Source: Methanoregulaceae archaeon
Lineage (GTDB): Archaea; Halobacteriota; Methanomicrobia; Methanomicrobiales; Methanospirillaceae
Length of the DNA stretch: 17,200 nt
Direction of reading: 5' to 3'
NCBI GenBank assembly: GCA_019695435.1
Contig: JACTVF010000011.1
Coordinates: 1-17,200 of the forward strand
Positions 1 to 5,859 of the stretch are shown in pieces. Made by a program: the position numbers and the translations under genes. The notes under the pieces are model-generated. The model was not told the DNA's origin, did no database searches, and was given only the letters and a program-made list of their open reading frames with translations. Position 1 is the first letter of the stretch. Every line of letters begins with the position of its first letter.

Positions 1-52
1 GTTTTTTAATTTTTTCTTTATTCTTTTTATTCCACTCTTTTCTATTAAACAT
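1..52 (-). CDS. Partial gene start, unknown function (runs off the left edge)
   Basis: An ATG at 52-50 opens a frame that stays open for 17 codons to the window edge (MFNRKEWNKKNKEKIKN). It overlaps the last codons of the RuvC-like gene by a few bases, as elsewhere in this operon. A GGAG Shine-Dalgarno site lies five bases before the ATG. The visible peptide is very rich in Lys and Asn and likely helical. Too little is present for a family call; Lys/Asn-rich starts occur in several phage protein families, including some HNH endonucleases. Confidence 0.5.
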   Translation of the reverse strand, partial: MFNRKEWNKKNKEKIKK

Positions 53-638
53 TCCAACTCCATTTATTTAACCAAAATGAATCTGTTAAATCATATATGG
101 ATTTCTTTTTAAATCCACATCTTTTAACATATTCTTCAAAAACATTTCTTATATTTTCAGGTAAAACTCTAACACATTCTTCTTTCAACCAATCAACCGG
201 CATAACAAACTTTTTAACTTCTTTTCCTTTCTTATTTTTTTTAATTACATATTTTCCTAATGTTTCTTTTAATTCTTGTTGTCTTTCTTTTGAAATAACT
301 TCTTTTCTCCATTGTGTTACAGGAATAATTTCTATATTGACAGATTTATCAATGAAAGTCAAGTGTAAAGCACATCTTAATCCCCAAAAATTTCCATAAA
401 TTAAATCTTTACTATTTGATATACCCATAAACGATAATCCTTCAATAAAAATACTTGATATATCTTCATATTCTTTAATAAAATTAATTATATCATTTGT
501 ATTTTTAATAATTAAAGATTCATTCTTTAATTCTAAATTTGAAACTATCCGGCAATCCAATAAATTCTGTGCTTCATCCATTATTGTGATACCTGTTGAC
601 CTCAATGAGAGGTCTATACTTGCATGAATTTTTTCCAT
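45..638 (-). CDS. RuvC-like Holliday junction resolvase / RNase H-fold nuclease
   Basis: A 197-residue protein with the layout of a RuvC-type nuclease. The first strand carries IDLSLRSTGITI with Asp9, the next acidic site is in IFIEGLSF (Glu66), and the C-terminal helix holds YDLTDSFWL (Asp183, Asp186). Together these give the D-E-D-D metal-binding set of RuvC. A basic stretch around residues 130-145 could contact DNA. In this family the enzyme cuts four-way or branched DNA, which fits resolution of replication and recombination intermediates before packaging. Length is close to cellular RuvC (about 170). It directly follows the sliding clamp gene, 14 bases apart. The start is unusual: no clear Shine-Dalgarno site precedes the ATG, which sits inside a perfect hairpin (616-646). 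Starting later would lose Asp9, so this ATG is kept. The exact substrate is inferred. Confidence 0.78.
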   Translation of the reverse strand: MEKIHASIDLSLRSTGITIMDEAQNLLDCRIVSNLELKNESLIIKNTNDIINFIKEYEDISSIFIEGLSFMGISNSKDLIYGNFWGLRCALHLTFIDKSVNIEIIPVTQWRKEVISKERQQELKETLGKYVIKKNKKGKEVKKFVMPVDWLKEECVRVLPENIRNVFEEYVKRCGFKKKSIYDLTDSFWLNKWSWNV

Positions 639-646
639 GCAAGTAT
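598..646 (-). promoter_or_regulatory. Two tandem RNA hairpins covering the RuvC-like start codon
   Basis: On the coding strand, ATACTTGCATG (646-636) pairs perfectly with CATGCAAGTAT (626-616) around a 9-base loop. One base later GACCTC (614-609) pairs with GAGGTC (603-598) around a 5-base loop. The ATG start (638-636) lies in the first stem. No U-tract follows, so an intrinsic terminator is unlikely. It starts seven bases after the clamp stop codon. It may control translation of the RuvC-like gene or protect the 3' end of clamp mRNA. The pairing is read directly; the role is inferred. Confidence 0.6.
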
Positions 647-652
647 TTATTT

Positions 653-1381
653 TTACTTTGAAAGTGGAGCTACATAATATCTCAAAAGCTTATAATCCGT
701 TTGCTTACCTTCAAACATAATAATCTTCGGATTAATACTCAAAGTATAAGCACATCCTTCATAAAGGAAACCAAAGTTATCACGATTTGCATCTTTGATA
801 CTAACCGATACTTCAAAATCTTCACCATCATTCTGTGTAATTACTTCACTAAAGGCATGAGACTGACTTGCCTTATTGCTAATGACATAACTAAGAGAAC
901 CTTCCTTTGATTGGAACTTCAGAACATTAGCACCGATTACACCAGAAATAGATTTTACTTTCTTAATGAAATCAGGAGTTACTTCGAATGAGGCAAGATA
1001 GGTAAGTTCCTTTTTGGGTTTTGCTGGCCCTTCTTCAATAAGGGAAAGGTCTGAAAGCATGTAGTCAATTTTTTCGTTATCACTATACTTGATTGTGATA
1101 ATATTATTTTCTACATTCAGTTCCAACGAATTCTTATCTGACATTGTTAGAACATTAACAAATTGAGAAAGGTCATAGATGCCAAACTTCTCTGTCTCTC
1201 CTTCTCCCACCTCAACGATATCAGATGTAAACTTTAGGTTCGTCAACTGTGAACTATCATCTGACATTGCATTTACTTCAAGAGTATCATCCATTTTGGA
1301 TAGTACAATTGAATTGACACTATTCTTCAAACTCTTCAATGGTGCTGTAAACTTCTTTACGTCTTTCACATTTATAATCAT
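653..1381 (-). CDS. DNA polymerase sliding clamp (T4 gp45-like)
   Basis: A 242-residue protein close in length to the T4 gp45 clamp (228). Two similar halves can be read. The first contains KFGIYDLSQFVNVLTM (about residues 66-81), matching the gp45 segment VAIYDLNGFLGILSL in spacing and character. The second contains GANVLKFQSKEGSLSYVISNK (about 148-168), resembling the gp45 second-domain region. Clamps of this type form a ring around DNA and tether the polymerase, and in T4 they also activate late transcription. The start has a strong AGGAGA site. The polymerase gene at 10306-12840 ends in a peptide of the clamp-binding type, supporting a functional pair. No clamp loader is recognisable in this window. 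An embedded promoter at 2093-2121 could give the clamp and its small upstream neighbours a separate transcript. Confidence 0.82.
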   Translation of the reverse strand: MIINVKDVKKFTAPLKSLKNSVNSIVLSKMDDTLEVNAMSDDSSQLTNLKFTSDIVEVGEGETEKFGIYDLSQFVNVLTMSDKNSLELNVENNIITIKYSDNEKIDYMLSDLSLIEEGPAKPKKELTYLASFEVTPDFIKKVKSISGVIGANVLKFQSKEGSLSYVISNKASQSHAFSEVITQNDGEDFEVSVSIKDANRDNFGFLYEGCAYTLSINPKIIMFEGKQTDYKLLRYYVAPLSK

Positions 1382-1392
1382 ATGCTCTCCTT

Positions 1393-1590
1393 TTAATAAG
1401 CTACTTTTTCAATTGTTATATAGATAATTGTATCTTTCTCTCTGTATTGGAATTTTTGAATAAGACTCATACCTCTATCATTTACACGATAAGGATAATG
1501 ATAATTTGTTTGTTGAGATATCAAAATTGCTTCTTTATCTCTTAAAAAATCTTCGATAGTTTTATTATTATCAAACAAATCTTTCTTCAT
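1393..1590 (-). CDS. Small protein of unknown function (65 aa)
   Basis: Not recognised. The ATG overlaps the previous gene's stop as ATGA, with an AAAGGT site in front, so translation is probably coupled. The N-terminal third is charged (KKDLFDNNKTIEDFLRDKEA), and the C-terminal part reads as beta strands (DTIIYITIEKVAY). No Cys pairs, signal peptide or membrane segment. It lies immediately before the sliding clamp gene and probably shares its transcript. Confidence 0.65.
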   Translation of the reverse strand: MKKDLFDNNKTIEDFLRDKEAILISQQTNYHYPYRVNDRGMSLIQKFQYREKDTIIYITIEKVAY

Positions 1591-1829
1591 ACCTTTATAA
1601 ATGTTCCTTCCTCAATTGCTTTTCTAATATATCTCATAAACATAATTGCTTTATCTTCTTTCTCTAATGTTGCATCACCAATATCTGATAATGGAACAGG
1701 AAATTCATATGTAGCAATTACTAAACCAACTTCTTCTTGAACTTCTACTACAATTGTATAATAAGCAGTTCCTTTTCTTAATCTATTAAATCTAACTATA
1801 TTATCTTTAATTATATCTTTTATCTTCAT
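1587..1829 (-). CDS. Small protein of unknown function (80 aa)
   Basis: Not recognised. The start is taken as the ATG at 1829, which overlaps the previous stop as TAATG (MKIKDIIKDN...). A TTG two codons upstream would also read in frame but overlaps the neighbour more. A central segment (AYYTIVVEVQEEVGLVIATYEFPVPLSD) is predicted to be beta-rich, followed by a Glu/Lys-rich helix with FMRYIRKAIEEGTF. This is an alpha/beta layout without catalytic motifs. It sits between a zinc-ribbon gene and a 65-residue unknown gene upstream of the clamp. Confidence 0.65.
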   Translation of the reverse strand: MKIKDIIKDNIVRFNRLRKGTAYYTIVVEVQEEVGLVIATYEFPVPLSDIGDATLEKEDKAIMFMRYIRKAIEEGTFIKV

Positions 1830-2026
1830 TAGCAATTCATCCCTTCATCAAAGTCTTTATTACATTTGATACAATGTAAATATTGTTTTCCACTAATTCT
1901 TTTTCTCAATACTATGATAAGTAAATCACCTTCATTACAATGAGGACAATTACCAATATATCCTGTAATCCAATCAGGCAATTCTTCTATTTCTGTTTTA
2001 ATCATCGGTGGTGGTAACAATTTCAT
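1829..2026 (-). CDS. Small zinc-ribbon protein (65 aa)
   Basis: A 65-residue protein with two CxxC knuckles, Cys27-Pro-His-Cys30 and Cys52-Ile-Lys-Cys55, separated by a beta-like stretch. This is the signature of a zinc ribbon. The pattern CPHCNEG...LHCIKCNKDF is common in small phage and archaeal nucleic-acid-associated proteins, but no specific function can be assigned. The ATG overlaps the primase stop as ATGA, with an AAGGTGA site in front. An embedded promoter-like sequence at 2093-2121 lies about 60 bases upstream. Confidence 0.7.
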   Translation of the reverse strand: MKLLPPPMIKTEIEELPDWITGYIGNCPHCNEGDLLIIVLRKRISGKQYLHCIKCNKDFDEGMNC

Positions 2027-3072
2027 TTTAATTCACCTTGTAAAAATTTTAATTTAATAACTGCATCGAACCTTGTAAATATATTCTTCTTAACTATATC
2101 AAGTAATTCTTCTTTTGTCAAGTCTTTTTTTACATAGAGTTCATTTATATCTTTTACCTTTAAATCCGAAGGCCAACAAAAAACCCTCTCACCTTTATCA
2201 GCGTAATTAACTGCCTCTTTCAATCCTTCCTTGTCACGGTCAAATACCCAAACTCTCTTTTTAAATTTAAAATCTAATTGGTCAAATTCTTTTGTTCCAT
2301 ATCTCAATAAACCACTTGTTGCTATTCCGTTATCAAAGAACATAGAATCAACCGGCCCCTCTGTAATATAAACATCTTCATCAGGGTTAGAAAGATAATA
2401 TCTAAATATTTTGTTATTCTTTTCTGGTTTGTTTGTAAGATACTTTACTCCTTTTTCGTTATCTTCGGTTAATGTCCTACCTTGAAAACAATATACTTCA
2501 CCATCAAAATTATAATAAGGAATTAATAATCTATTTGCAAACTTTCCTTTGTAACAAATTCTCATTTGATTCAAATATTCTTTTGGTAATTTTCTGTTTA
2601 CTATATATTTCAATGCATTGTACTGAAGCATCAATTTGTTTTTATCTACTTTAAATGTACTAGGTTGTCCTGTTGAACCAATTGTCTTATCATACAACGG
2701 AAAACTATTTGCCATGAAATCATCGGTAATGATTTCTACTTCATCATTCTTTGGTGTTGGTTGTTCTACAAGTTTAATATCTTTTCTTCCTAATCTTAAT
2801 ACTTCTTCTTTTACATCTCTATTTCTGACATATCTTGCATGTAAGGTTGGATAGTTTTCTTTGAGCATCCTTTTAAATGATATAGATGCTCCACAATTAA
2901 AACAATAGAATAATTCTCTTTCCTCTTTGAGTAAGACCCAACCTCTTCGCTTCATCCTTGATTTCTTTGAATCATGACAAAGAGGACAACGGAAGTTGAA
3001 GTTACCATTTGATTCTTTTACACCACCTTCAACAATTCCATTCAATATTTCTTTTACGATGTGTTTATCCAT
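2023..3072 (-). CDS. DNA primase (DnaG/gp61-type, zinc-binding plus TOPRIM)
   Basis: A 349-residue primase. The N-terminal zinc-binding domain has Cys29-Pro-Leu-Cys32 and Cys57-Phe-Asn-Cys60, followed by a basic region. The TOPRIM core shows the conserved glutamate in DVYITEGPVDSMFF (Glu238) and the metal-binding pair in VWVFDRDKEG (Asp278, Asp280). KVKDINELYV near residue 305 fits the phage-primase form of the fold. It makes short RNA primers for lagging-strand synthesis and is expected to act with the helicase at 6728-8152. No helicase domain is fused, so this is the separate T4 gp61-like arrangement rather than the T7 gp4 type. The start overlaps a 52-residue gene as TAATG and the stop overlaps the zinc-ribbon gene as ATGA. 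Confidence 0.9.
   Translation of the reverse strand: MDKHIVKEILNGIVEGGVKESNGNFNFRCPLCHDSKKSRMKRRGWVLLKEERELFYCFNCGASISFKRMLKENYPTLHARYVRNRDVKEEVLRLGRKDIKLVEQPTPKNDEVEIITDDFMANSFPLYDKTIGSTGQPSTFKVDKNKLMLQYNALKYIVNRKLPKEYLNQMRICYKGKFANRLLIPYYNFDGEVYCFQGRTLTEDNEKGVKYLTNKPEKNNKIFRYYLSNPDEDVYITEGPVDSMFFDNGIATSGLLRYGTKEFDQLDFKFKKRVWVFDRDKEGLKEAVNYADKGERVFCWPSDLKVKDINELYVKKDLTKEELLDIVKKNIFTRFDAVIKLKFLQGELK
2093..2121 (-). promoter_or_regulatory. Candidate sigma70/sigmaA promoter inside primase gene
   Basis: On the coding strand TTGACA (2121-2116), a 17-base spacer and TATAGT (2098-2093), preceded by TGA (extended -10). Predicted start is near 2086, about 60 bases before the zinc-ribbon gene. It could drive the group ending in clamp and RuvC-like nuclease. 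It also encodes primase residues, so chance similarity remains possible. Confidence 0.5.
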
Positions 3073-3230
3073 TAATTATTTTTAATCCATGTTATAATCA
3101 ATCTAGCTTTTTCTTTTAATGATTCACTAATGTCATCTTCTATAACTTTTTCCATAGCATTAATTAAAAAATTTTTATCATAATCATTTTCTAAAACTAA
3201 TTCCTTTGGGTATGATGTATTATATCTCAT
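3072..3230 (-). CDS. Small protein of unknown function (52 aa)
   Basis: The 52-codon frame exactly fills the space between the mini P-loop gene and primase: its ATG overlaps the upstream stop as ATGA, and its TAA overlaps the primase ATG as TAATG. The product (MRYNTSYPKEL... ending ITWIKNN) is acidic in the middle, with one predicted amphipathic helix (INAMEKVIEDDISESLKEKA), and no recognisable domain. The overlaps at both ends are the main evidence that it is real. Confidence 0.68.
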   Translation of the reverse strand: MRYNTSYPKELVLENDYDKNFLINAMEKVIEDDISESLKEKARLIITWIKNN

Positions 3231-3448
3231 AAAGAATTTCTCCTTGCTTGAATCGTTTCAATTTCAATTTCTAATTTAGGAAGAATAAGATTAGCTTTCT
3301 CTAATAGAAGATAACCTTGTTCTCCTGTTGCACAATCAATATCTTTAACAATTGCTTTTGCCCCATATCTTTTTACAGCATCTTTAATGAATTGAGCTAA
3401 TACAGATTTACCGCTTCCTGCCTCACCTATAATTTGTACCTTTAGCAT
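3227..3448 (-). CDS. Mini P-loop NTPase-like protein (73 aa)
   Basis: Seventy-three residues with a clear Walker A motif, GEAGSGKS (residues 8-15), after an initial beta strand LKVQII. A helix (VLAQFIKDAVKRYG) and a second strand (KAIVKDID) follow. Only the N-terminal third of a normal P-loop NTPase domain is present; there is no convincing Walker B or sensor region. Phages carry small P-loop proteins of this kind whose role is not settled. The ATG overlaps the previous gene by seven bases, with a GAGGGA site in front, and the gene looks intact rather than truncated. It could bind nucleotide alone or work as part of a complex; neither is shown by the sequence. Confidence 0.68.
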   Translation of the reverse strand: MLKVQIIGEAGSGKSVLAQFIKDAVKRYGAKAIVKDIDCATGEQGYLLLEKANLILPKLEIEIETIQARRNSL

Positions 3449-3636
3449 AATCCATCCCTCACTTTCTTTAATTCTTCTATAATGAAAGTTTTATTCTTCT
3501 CCATCAATTTCATTCTTTCATCAACATTATACATTTCTTTCCTGAATAACGATTTGACTGTTTTCTTTTGTTGTGGTGATACTCTATCAAAAATATTTAA
3601 ATAAAGTAATACCTCAATTGATTCATATTTTCTCAT
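3442..3636 (-). CDS. Small basic helical protein of unknown function (64 aa)
   Basis: Not recognised. It is strongly basic and looks fully helical (RVSPQQKKTVKSLFRKEMYNVDERMKLMEKNK...). The ATG overlaps the previous stop as TAATG. Its Shine-Dalgarno GAGGG is supplied by the codons of the upstream protein's C-terminal LRELF tail. Basic charge and position between replication genes would fit a nucleic-acid or protein adaptor, but this is only context. Confidence 0.63.
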   Translation of the reverse strand: MRKYESIEVLLYLNIFDRVSPQQKKTVKSLFRKEMYNVDERMKLMEKNKTFIIEELKKVRDGLC

Positions 3637-3977
3637 TAAAATAATTCCCTCAAGTTTACATTCTTTGTTACTATCTTTTCTGCCTTACATTTATCAAGCA
3701 TTGAAGTATTCTTTAAAACATTAACCACATCAAAATCGAAATGATTCATTAGACCAACTAACATATCATAATAGGATTCAAATTCATTCTTTAACTTTAA
3801 GAAAAATAATTCTAATCTTTGTCTATTGTTAAAATCTATAACTTCCATATCAATGATAGTAATCATCTGAGCCATTTCTTCATCGGTAGTTACTTTATAC
3901 AACTTATTAAGAAATAAAATATCTCGCATTTCTTGATGACGAATGTAATCAGAACCACTATATCCTGAAAGACTCAT
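3636..3977 (-). CDS. Unknown protein with C-terminal clamp-binding-like tail (113 aa)
   Basis: No domain recognised. The start is taken as the ATG at 3977 (MSLSGYSGSDY...) because an AGGTGA site lies five bases before it; a GTG at 3986 overlapping the previous stop is the alternative. The body is largely helical and acidic (TTDEEMAQMITIIDMEVIDF; LELFFLKLKNEFESYYDMLVGLMNHF). The last residues, NVNLRELF, match the end of the polymerase encoded at 10306-12840 (QNSLEELF). In T4, extreme C-terminal peptides of this kind on polymerase gp43 and late-transcription proteins gp33 and gp55 bind the gp45 clamp. The length is close to T4 gp33 (about 112). A clamp-bound partner, perhaps a late-transcription factor, is therefore a reasonable hypothesis, but no other similarity to gp33 was established. 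Confidence 0.66.
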   Translation of the reverse strand: MSLSGYSGSDYIRHQEMRDILFLNKLYKVTTDEEMAQMITIIDMEVIDFNNRQRLELFFLKLKNEFESYYDMLVGLMNHFDFDVVNVLKNTSMLDKCKAEKIVTKNVNLRELF

Positions 3978-3982
3978 TTTAT

Positions 3983-4069
3983 TCACCTATAACCATCAGA
4001 TTTAGATGCCCTTCTCAAATATTCTAAGAAAATAATTGATAAAATTAAACCTATTATTAGTTCAAACAT
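3983..4069 (-). CDS. Tiny predicted single-pass membrane peptide (28 aa)
   Basis: A 28-codon frame, MFELIIGLILSIIFLEYLRR..., overlaps the upstream 48-residue gene by eight bases and ends at TGA next to the SD site of the 113-residue gene. Residues 4-18 are almost all hydrophobic and are followed by Arg-Arg and Lys, giving one membrane-spanning helix with a probably cytoplasmic C-terminus. The Shine-Dalgarno site is weak. Small membrane peptides of this size occur in phages as envelope-acting or superinfection factors, but nothing here identifies a role. Confidence 0.5.
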   Translation of the reverse strand: MFELIIGLILSIIFLEYLRRASKSDGYR

Positions 4070-4208
4070 TATCCATCTCTTGTTCACATATATCAATTAC
4101 TTTATCTTCAATTGAATCTATTCCTTTATACTCCATACAAGCATTTATAAATTCTCTCATTGCTTCTCTGAAAATTTCTTCGGCATCTAAAAAATCTTCT
4201 GTTTCCAT
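4062..4208 (-). CDS. Small acidic protein of unknown function (48 aa)
   Basis: A 48-codon frame, METEDFLDAEEIFREAM... ending EQEMDNV, strongly acidic and helical, with two cysteines (24, 41) not in a metal-binding spacing. Its ATG overlaps the upstream TAA as TAATG, and an AAGGAG site lies about ten bases before it. The high acidity and small size would suit a protein-binding modulator, but this is speculation from composition. Confidence 0.6.
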   Translation of the reverse strand: METEDFLDAEEIFREAMREFINACMEYKGIDSIEDKVIDICEQEMDNV

Positions 4209-4363
4209 TATCCGTTTTCTCCTTCCATATTCTTTTTTACTTCACTTCCTTCTTTAGAATTATTATAACCAGTAACAAAAGATTCTACATCGGGTTTATA
4301 TAAACCATGTGCTTGAATAACTTCCGCAAATTCTTCAACATCATGTGGAATACTGGATGATAT
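4208..4363 (-). CDS. Open frame lacking a usual start; possible +1 frameshift extension or broken gene
   Basis: After an in-frame TGA at 4366-4364, 51 sense codons run to a TAA that overlaps the next ATG as TAATG. The peptide (IPHDVEEFAEVIQAHGLYKPDVESF...) has protein-like composition, with an acidic helix and a Gly/Asn/Ser-rich tail, but no ATG, GTG or TTG in its first 45 codons. The phosphoesterase gene ends over its first 20 bases in another frame, so a +1 shift near 4363 would join this segment to the phosphoesterase C-terminus. A start at ATT or ATA, or a one-base deletion at ATGATG (4344-4339), are the alternatives. The downstream ATG-proximal AAGGAG lies at its end. Coding looks likely; how it is translated is unresolved. 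Confidence 0.4.
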   Translation of the reverse strand: MSSSIPHDVEEFAEVIQAHGLYKPDVESFVTGYNNSKEGSEVKKNMEGENG

Positions 4364-5207
4364 TCATCGAAATTACACCGAACCCTTTTAATATTTCATC
4401 AATCTTCTTTAAATCATCTCCTATGGTTATACCGCCTGCACATCTATGACCACCACCACCATATATTTGTAAGAACTCTCCACAATGTATAACTGCATCA
4501 TTCTTTGCTCTTAGACTTAATGACTTCATTATTGGATTATATATGAACACATAAATGAAACCACGGTTCGTATATAGTTCTCTTGATATCTCATTTAAAA
4601 AATCTTGTGTAGTTACAAATGCTACATGTTCATTTATAGCACTAAATTCCATATTTGTCAAGACATTTTTTATCTGCTTCTGCTTTTGTTTTAAATAAAA
4701 TACTTCTTCTTGTGTCATTGTATCATAACCATCTTTGAATCTATTTAAGAAACCTTCAAATTTATATAAGAAAAACAAATAGTTAAGCATGTTTGACATT
4801 TTATATTTATCTGAAAACAAATCATAATCATTAGCTAATGTCATAAGCGTTTTAAATTCAGGTTTATATACAAATCCTTTTTCTGTATAATAATCATAAA
4901 CCAAATTACAACCAGCTCTGTCGAATTTTACATATTGATTCTTTATCTTACTCTTCACAGTTATATGATGGTCTATTAATAAAACATTATTAGCTTCAGC
5001 AATCCAAGAAGGTTCTGCTTCTAAAGAAATATCTGTCAACATAACAAGACTTCTCTTATCATAAACTTCATTGAATATTCTATTCACATCACTATAATGT
5101 GCTTTGTAAATTTCTAAATCATGCCCCTTCTCTTTACAATATTCTTGGACAAGAATTGCACAGGCTACACCATCTAAATCAGCATGAGTTATTAAAACAA
5201 ATTTCAT
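4341..5207 (-). CDS. DHH-DHHA1 family phosphoesterase
   Basis: A 288-residue DHH-family phosphoesterase. The start is set at the ATG at 5207, which overlaps the previous stop as ATGA and has GGGAG five bases before it. Motifs run in family order: ITHADLDGVA (His8, Asp10, Asp12), MLTDIS (Asp59), LLIDHH (Asp79-His-His81), ANDYD (Asp127), and the C-terminal DHHA1 signature GGGGHRCAGG (residues 250-259). Relatives hydrolyse short oligonucleotides (nanoRNase), the phosphate end of pAp, linear or cyclic dinucleotides, or single-stranded DNA (RecJ). At this length, without RecJ's additional domains, it looks like the nanoRNase/pAp-phosphatase type, using divalent metals in the cytoplasm. It might recycle small nucleotides or remove host signalling nucleotides; the substrate cannot be read from the sequence. 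The C-terminus may extend by frameshift (see 4208-4363). Confidence 0.85.
   Translation of the reverse strand: MKFVLITHADLDGVACAILVQEYCKEKGHDLEIYKAHYSDVNRIFNEVYDKRSLVMLTDISLEAEPSWIAEANNVLLIDHHITVKSKIKNQYVKFDRAGCNLVYDYYTEKGFVYKPEFKTLMTLANDYDLFSDKYKMSNMLNYLFFLYKFEGFLNRFKDGYDTMTQEEVFYLKQKQKQIKNVLTNMEFSAINEHVAFVTTQDFLNEISRELYTNRGFIYVFIYNPIMKSLSLRAKNDAVIHCGEFLQIYGGGGHRCAGGITIGDDLKKIDEILKGFGVISMNIIQYST
4633..4661 (-). promoter_or_regulatory. Candidate promoter inside the DHH phosphoesterase gene
   Basis: TTGACA (4661-4656), 17-base spacer, TATAAA (4638-4633) with TGC directly before the -10 (extended -10). The predicted start is near 4626, which could drive the small genes from 4208 down toward primase. 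Overlap with coding sequence means chance cannot be excluded. Confidence 0.48.
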
Positions 5208-5428
5208 TGTTTCTCCCAATTCCACTTATAAGTAGTATCACCATTTAATTCTATCTTTGTTATGGTTGGTTCACAAATTTCCTTATCAGGTAAATTTTCA
5301 CCTTCAACAGTTATCTTAATAAAATTACCTGTTTTATAACTTGTTTCAATATCAAATATTTTAACATCAGCAGGTAAATGTAAACTTGATGCTATAAGGT
5401 CAGCCGTAACCAAGAATGTTGTCTTCAT
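5204..5428 (-). CDS. Small protein of unknown function (74 aa)
   Basis: Not recognised. The ATG overlaps the previous stop as ATGA, with AAGGTGAAG in front. The sequence looks like a small all-beta protein (KTTFLVTADLIASSL; NFIKITVEGENL; TITKIELNGDTTYKWNWEKQ). The N-terminal stretch is only weakly hydrophobic and is not a convincing signal peptide. It is followed with an ATGA overlap by the DHH phosphoesterase, so the two are probably co-translated. Confidence 0.63.
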   Translation of the reverse strand: MKTTFLVTADLIASSLHLPADVKIFDIETSYKTGNFIKITVEGENLPDKEICEPTITKIELNGDTTYKWNWEKQ

Positions 5429-5757
5429 TTTTTCTTCACCTTCTTTTTCTTATCAGCTTTTAATATATACATATGAGCATCGTTTTCATCTGGTTTATCA
5501 GATTTAACAAATGTATTTATTTTATTGCCTTCAGTAAACCATTTAACTTCATTATCAACACAACCATGCCATAACCAAAGTTTAGGACTTTCTGTTTCTG
5601 GTCTTTTCAAATGCATCATATCTTTTCTAATTGAAACATCCCAAAATTCTGCCCATACTCTTGTTATATCTCTATCATCTATTTTGATAGATTTATATAA
5701 TTCTACATATCCTGAAGGAGCTACTTGGTTCATATCTATCGTAAGCTTTCTTGCCAT
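5425..5757 (-). CDS. Unknown protein with aromatic core and Lys-rich tail (110 aa)
   Basis: Not recognised. It is the first gene after the tRNA, with an AGGAGA site in the 20-base space between them. The middle is rich in tryptophan (residues 35, 39, 61, 63, 73) and alternates strand-like segments (ITRVWAEFWDVSIRKD; KLWLWHGCVDNEVKWF). The last ten residues are nearly all lysine (ADKKKKVKKK), a tail that could bind nucleic acid. No catalytic motif seen. Confidence 0.65.
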   Translation of the reverse strand: MARKLTIDMNQVAPSGYVELYKSIKIDDRDITRVWAEFWDVSIRKDMMHLKRPETESPKLWLWHGCVDNEVKWFTEGNKINTFVKSDKPDENDAHMYILKADKKKKVKKK

Positions 5758-5777
5758 CGTAGTTCTCCTTTTAAAAA

Positions 5778-5852
5778 TGGCTCCCGGTGAGAGATTCGAA
5801 CTCCCGACAACCGCCTTAACAGGGCGGCGTTCTACCCCTGAACTAACCGGGA
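5778..5852 (-). tRNA. tRNA-Asn (anticodon GUU), CCA encoded
   Basis: A complete 75-base cloverleaf. The acceptor stem is TCCCGGT/ACCGGGA (5852-5846 with 5788-5782), followed by discriminator G and an encoded CCA (5780-5778). The D arm has GTTC/GAAC, the anticodon stem CCGCC/GGCGG holds loop CTGTTAA, giving anticodon GTT, and the T arm has loop TTCGAAT. No intron. It lies inside the operon, eight bases after the preceding gene's stop and 20 bases before the next ATG, so it must be excised from a polycistronic transcript. Asn codons (AAT/AAC) are frequent in these AT-rich genes, which may explain why it is carried. Confidence 0.95.
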
Positions 5853-5859
5853 ATAATTA

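Noticed and set aside
616..646. The 11-bp hairpin as a rho-independent terminator for the clamp gene
   Set aside because: The stem is AT-rich and no U-run follows; the RuvC-like coding sequence continues through it.
5034..5039. Minus-strand TTGACA in the DHH gene
   Set aside because: The sequence 17 bases on is AGAACC, not a -10 box.
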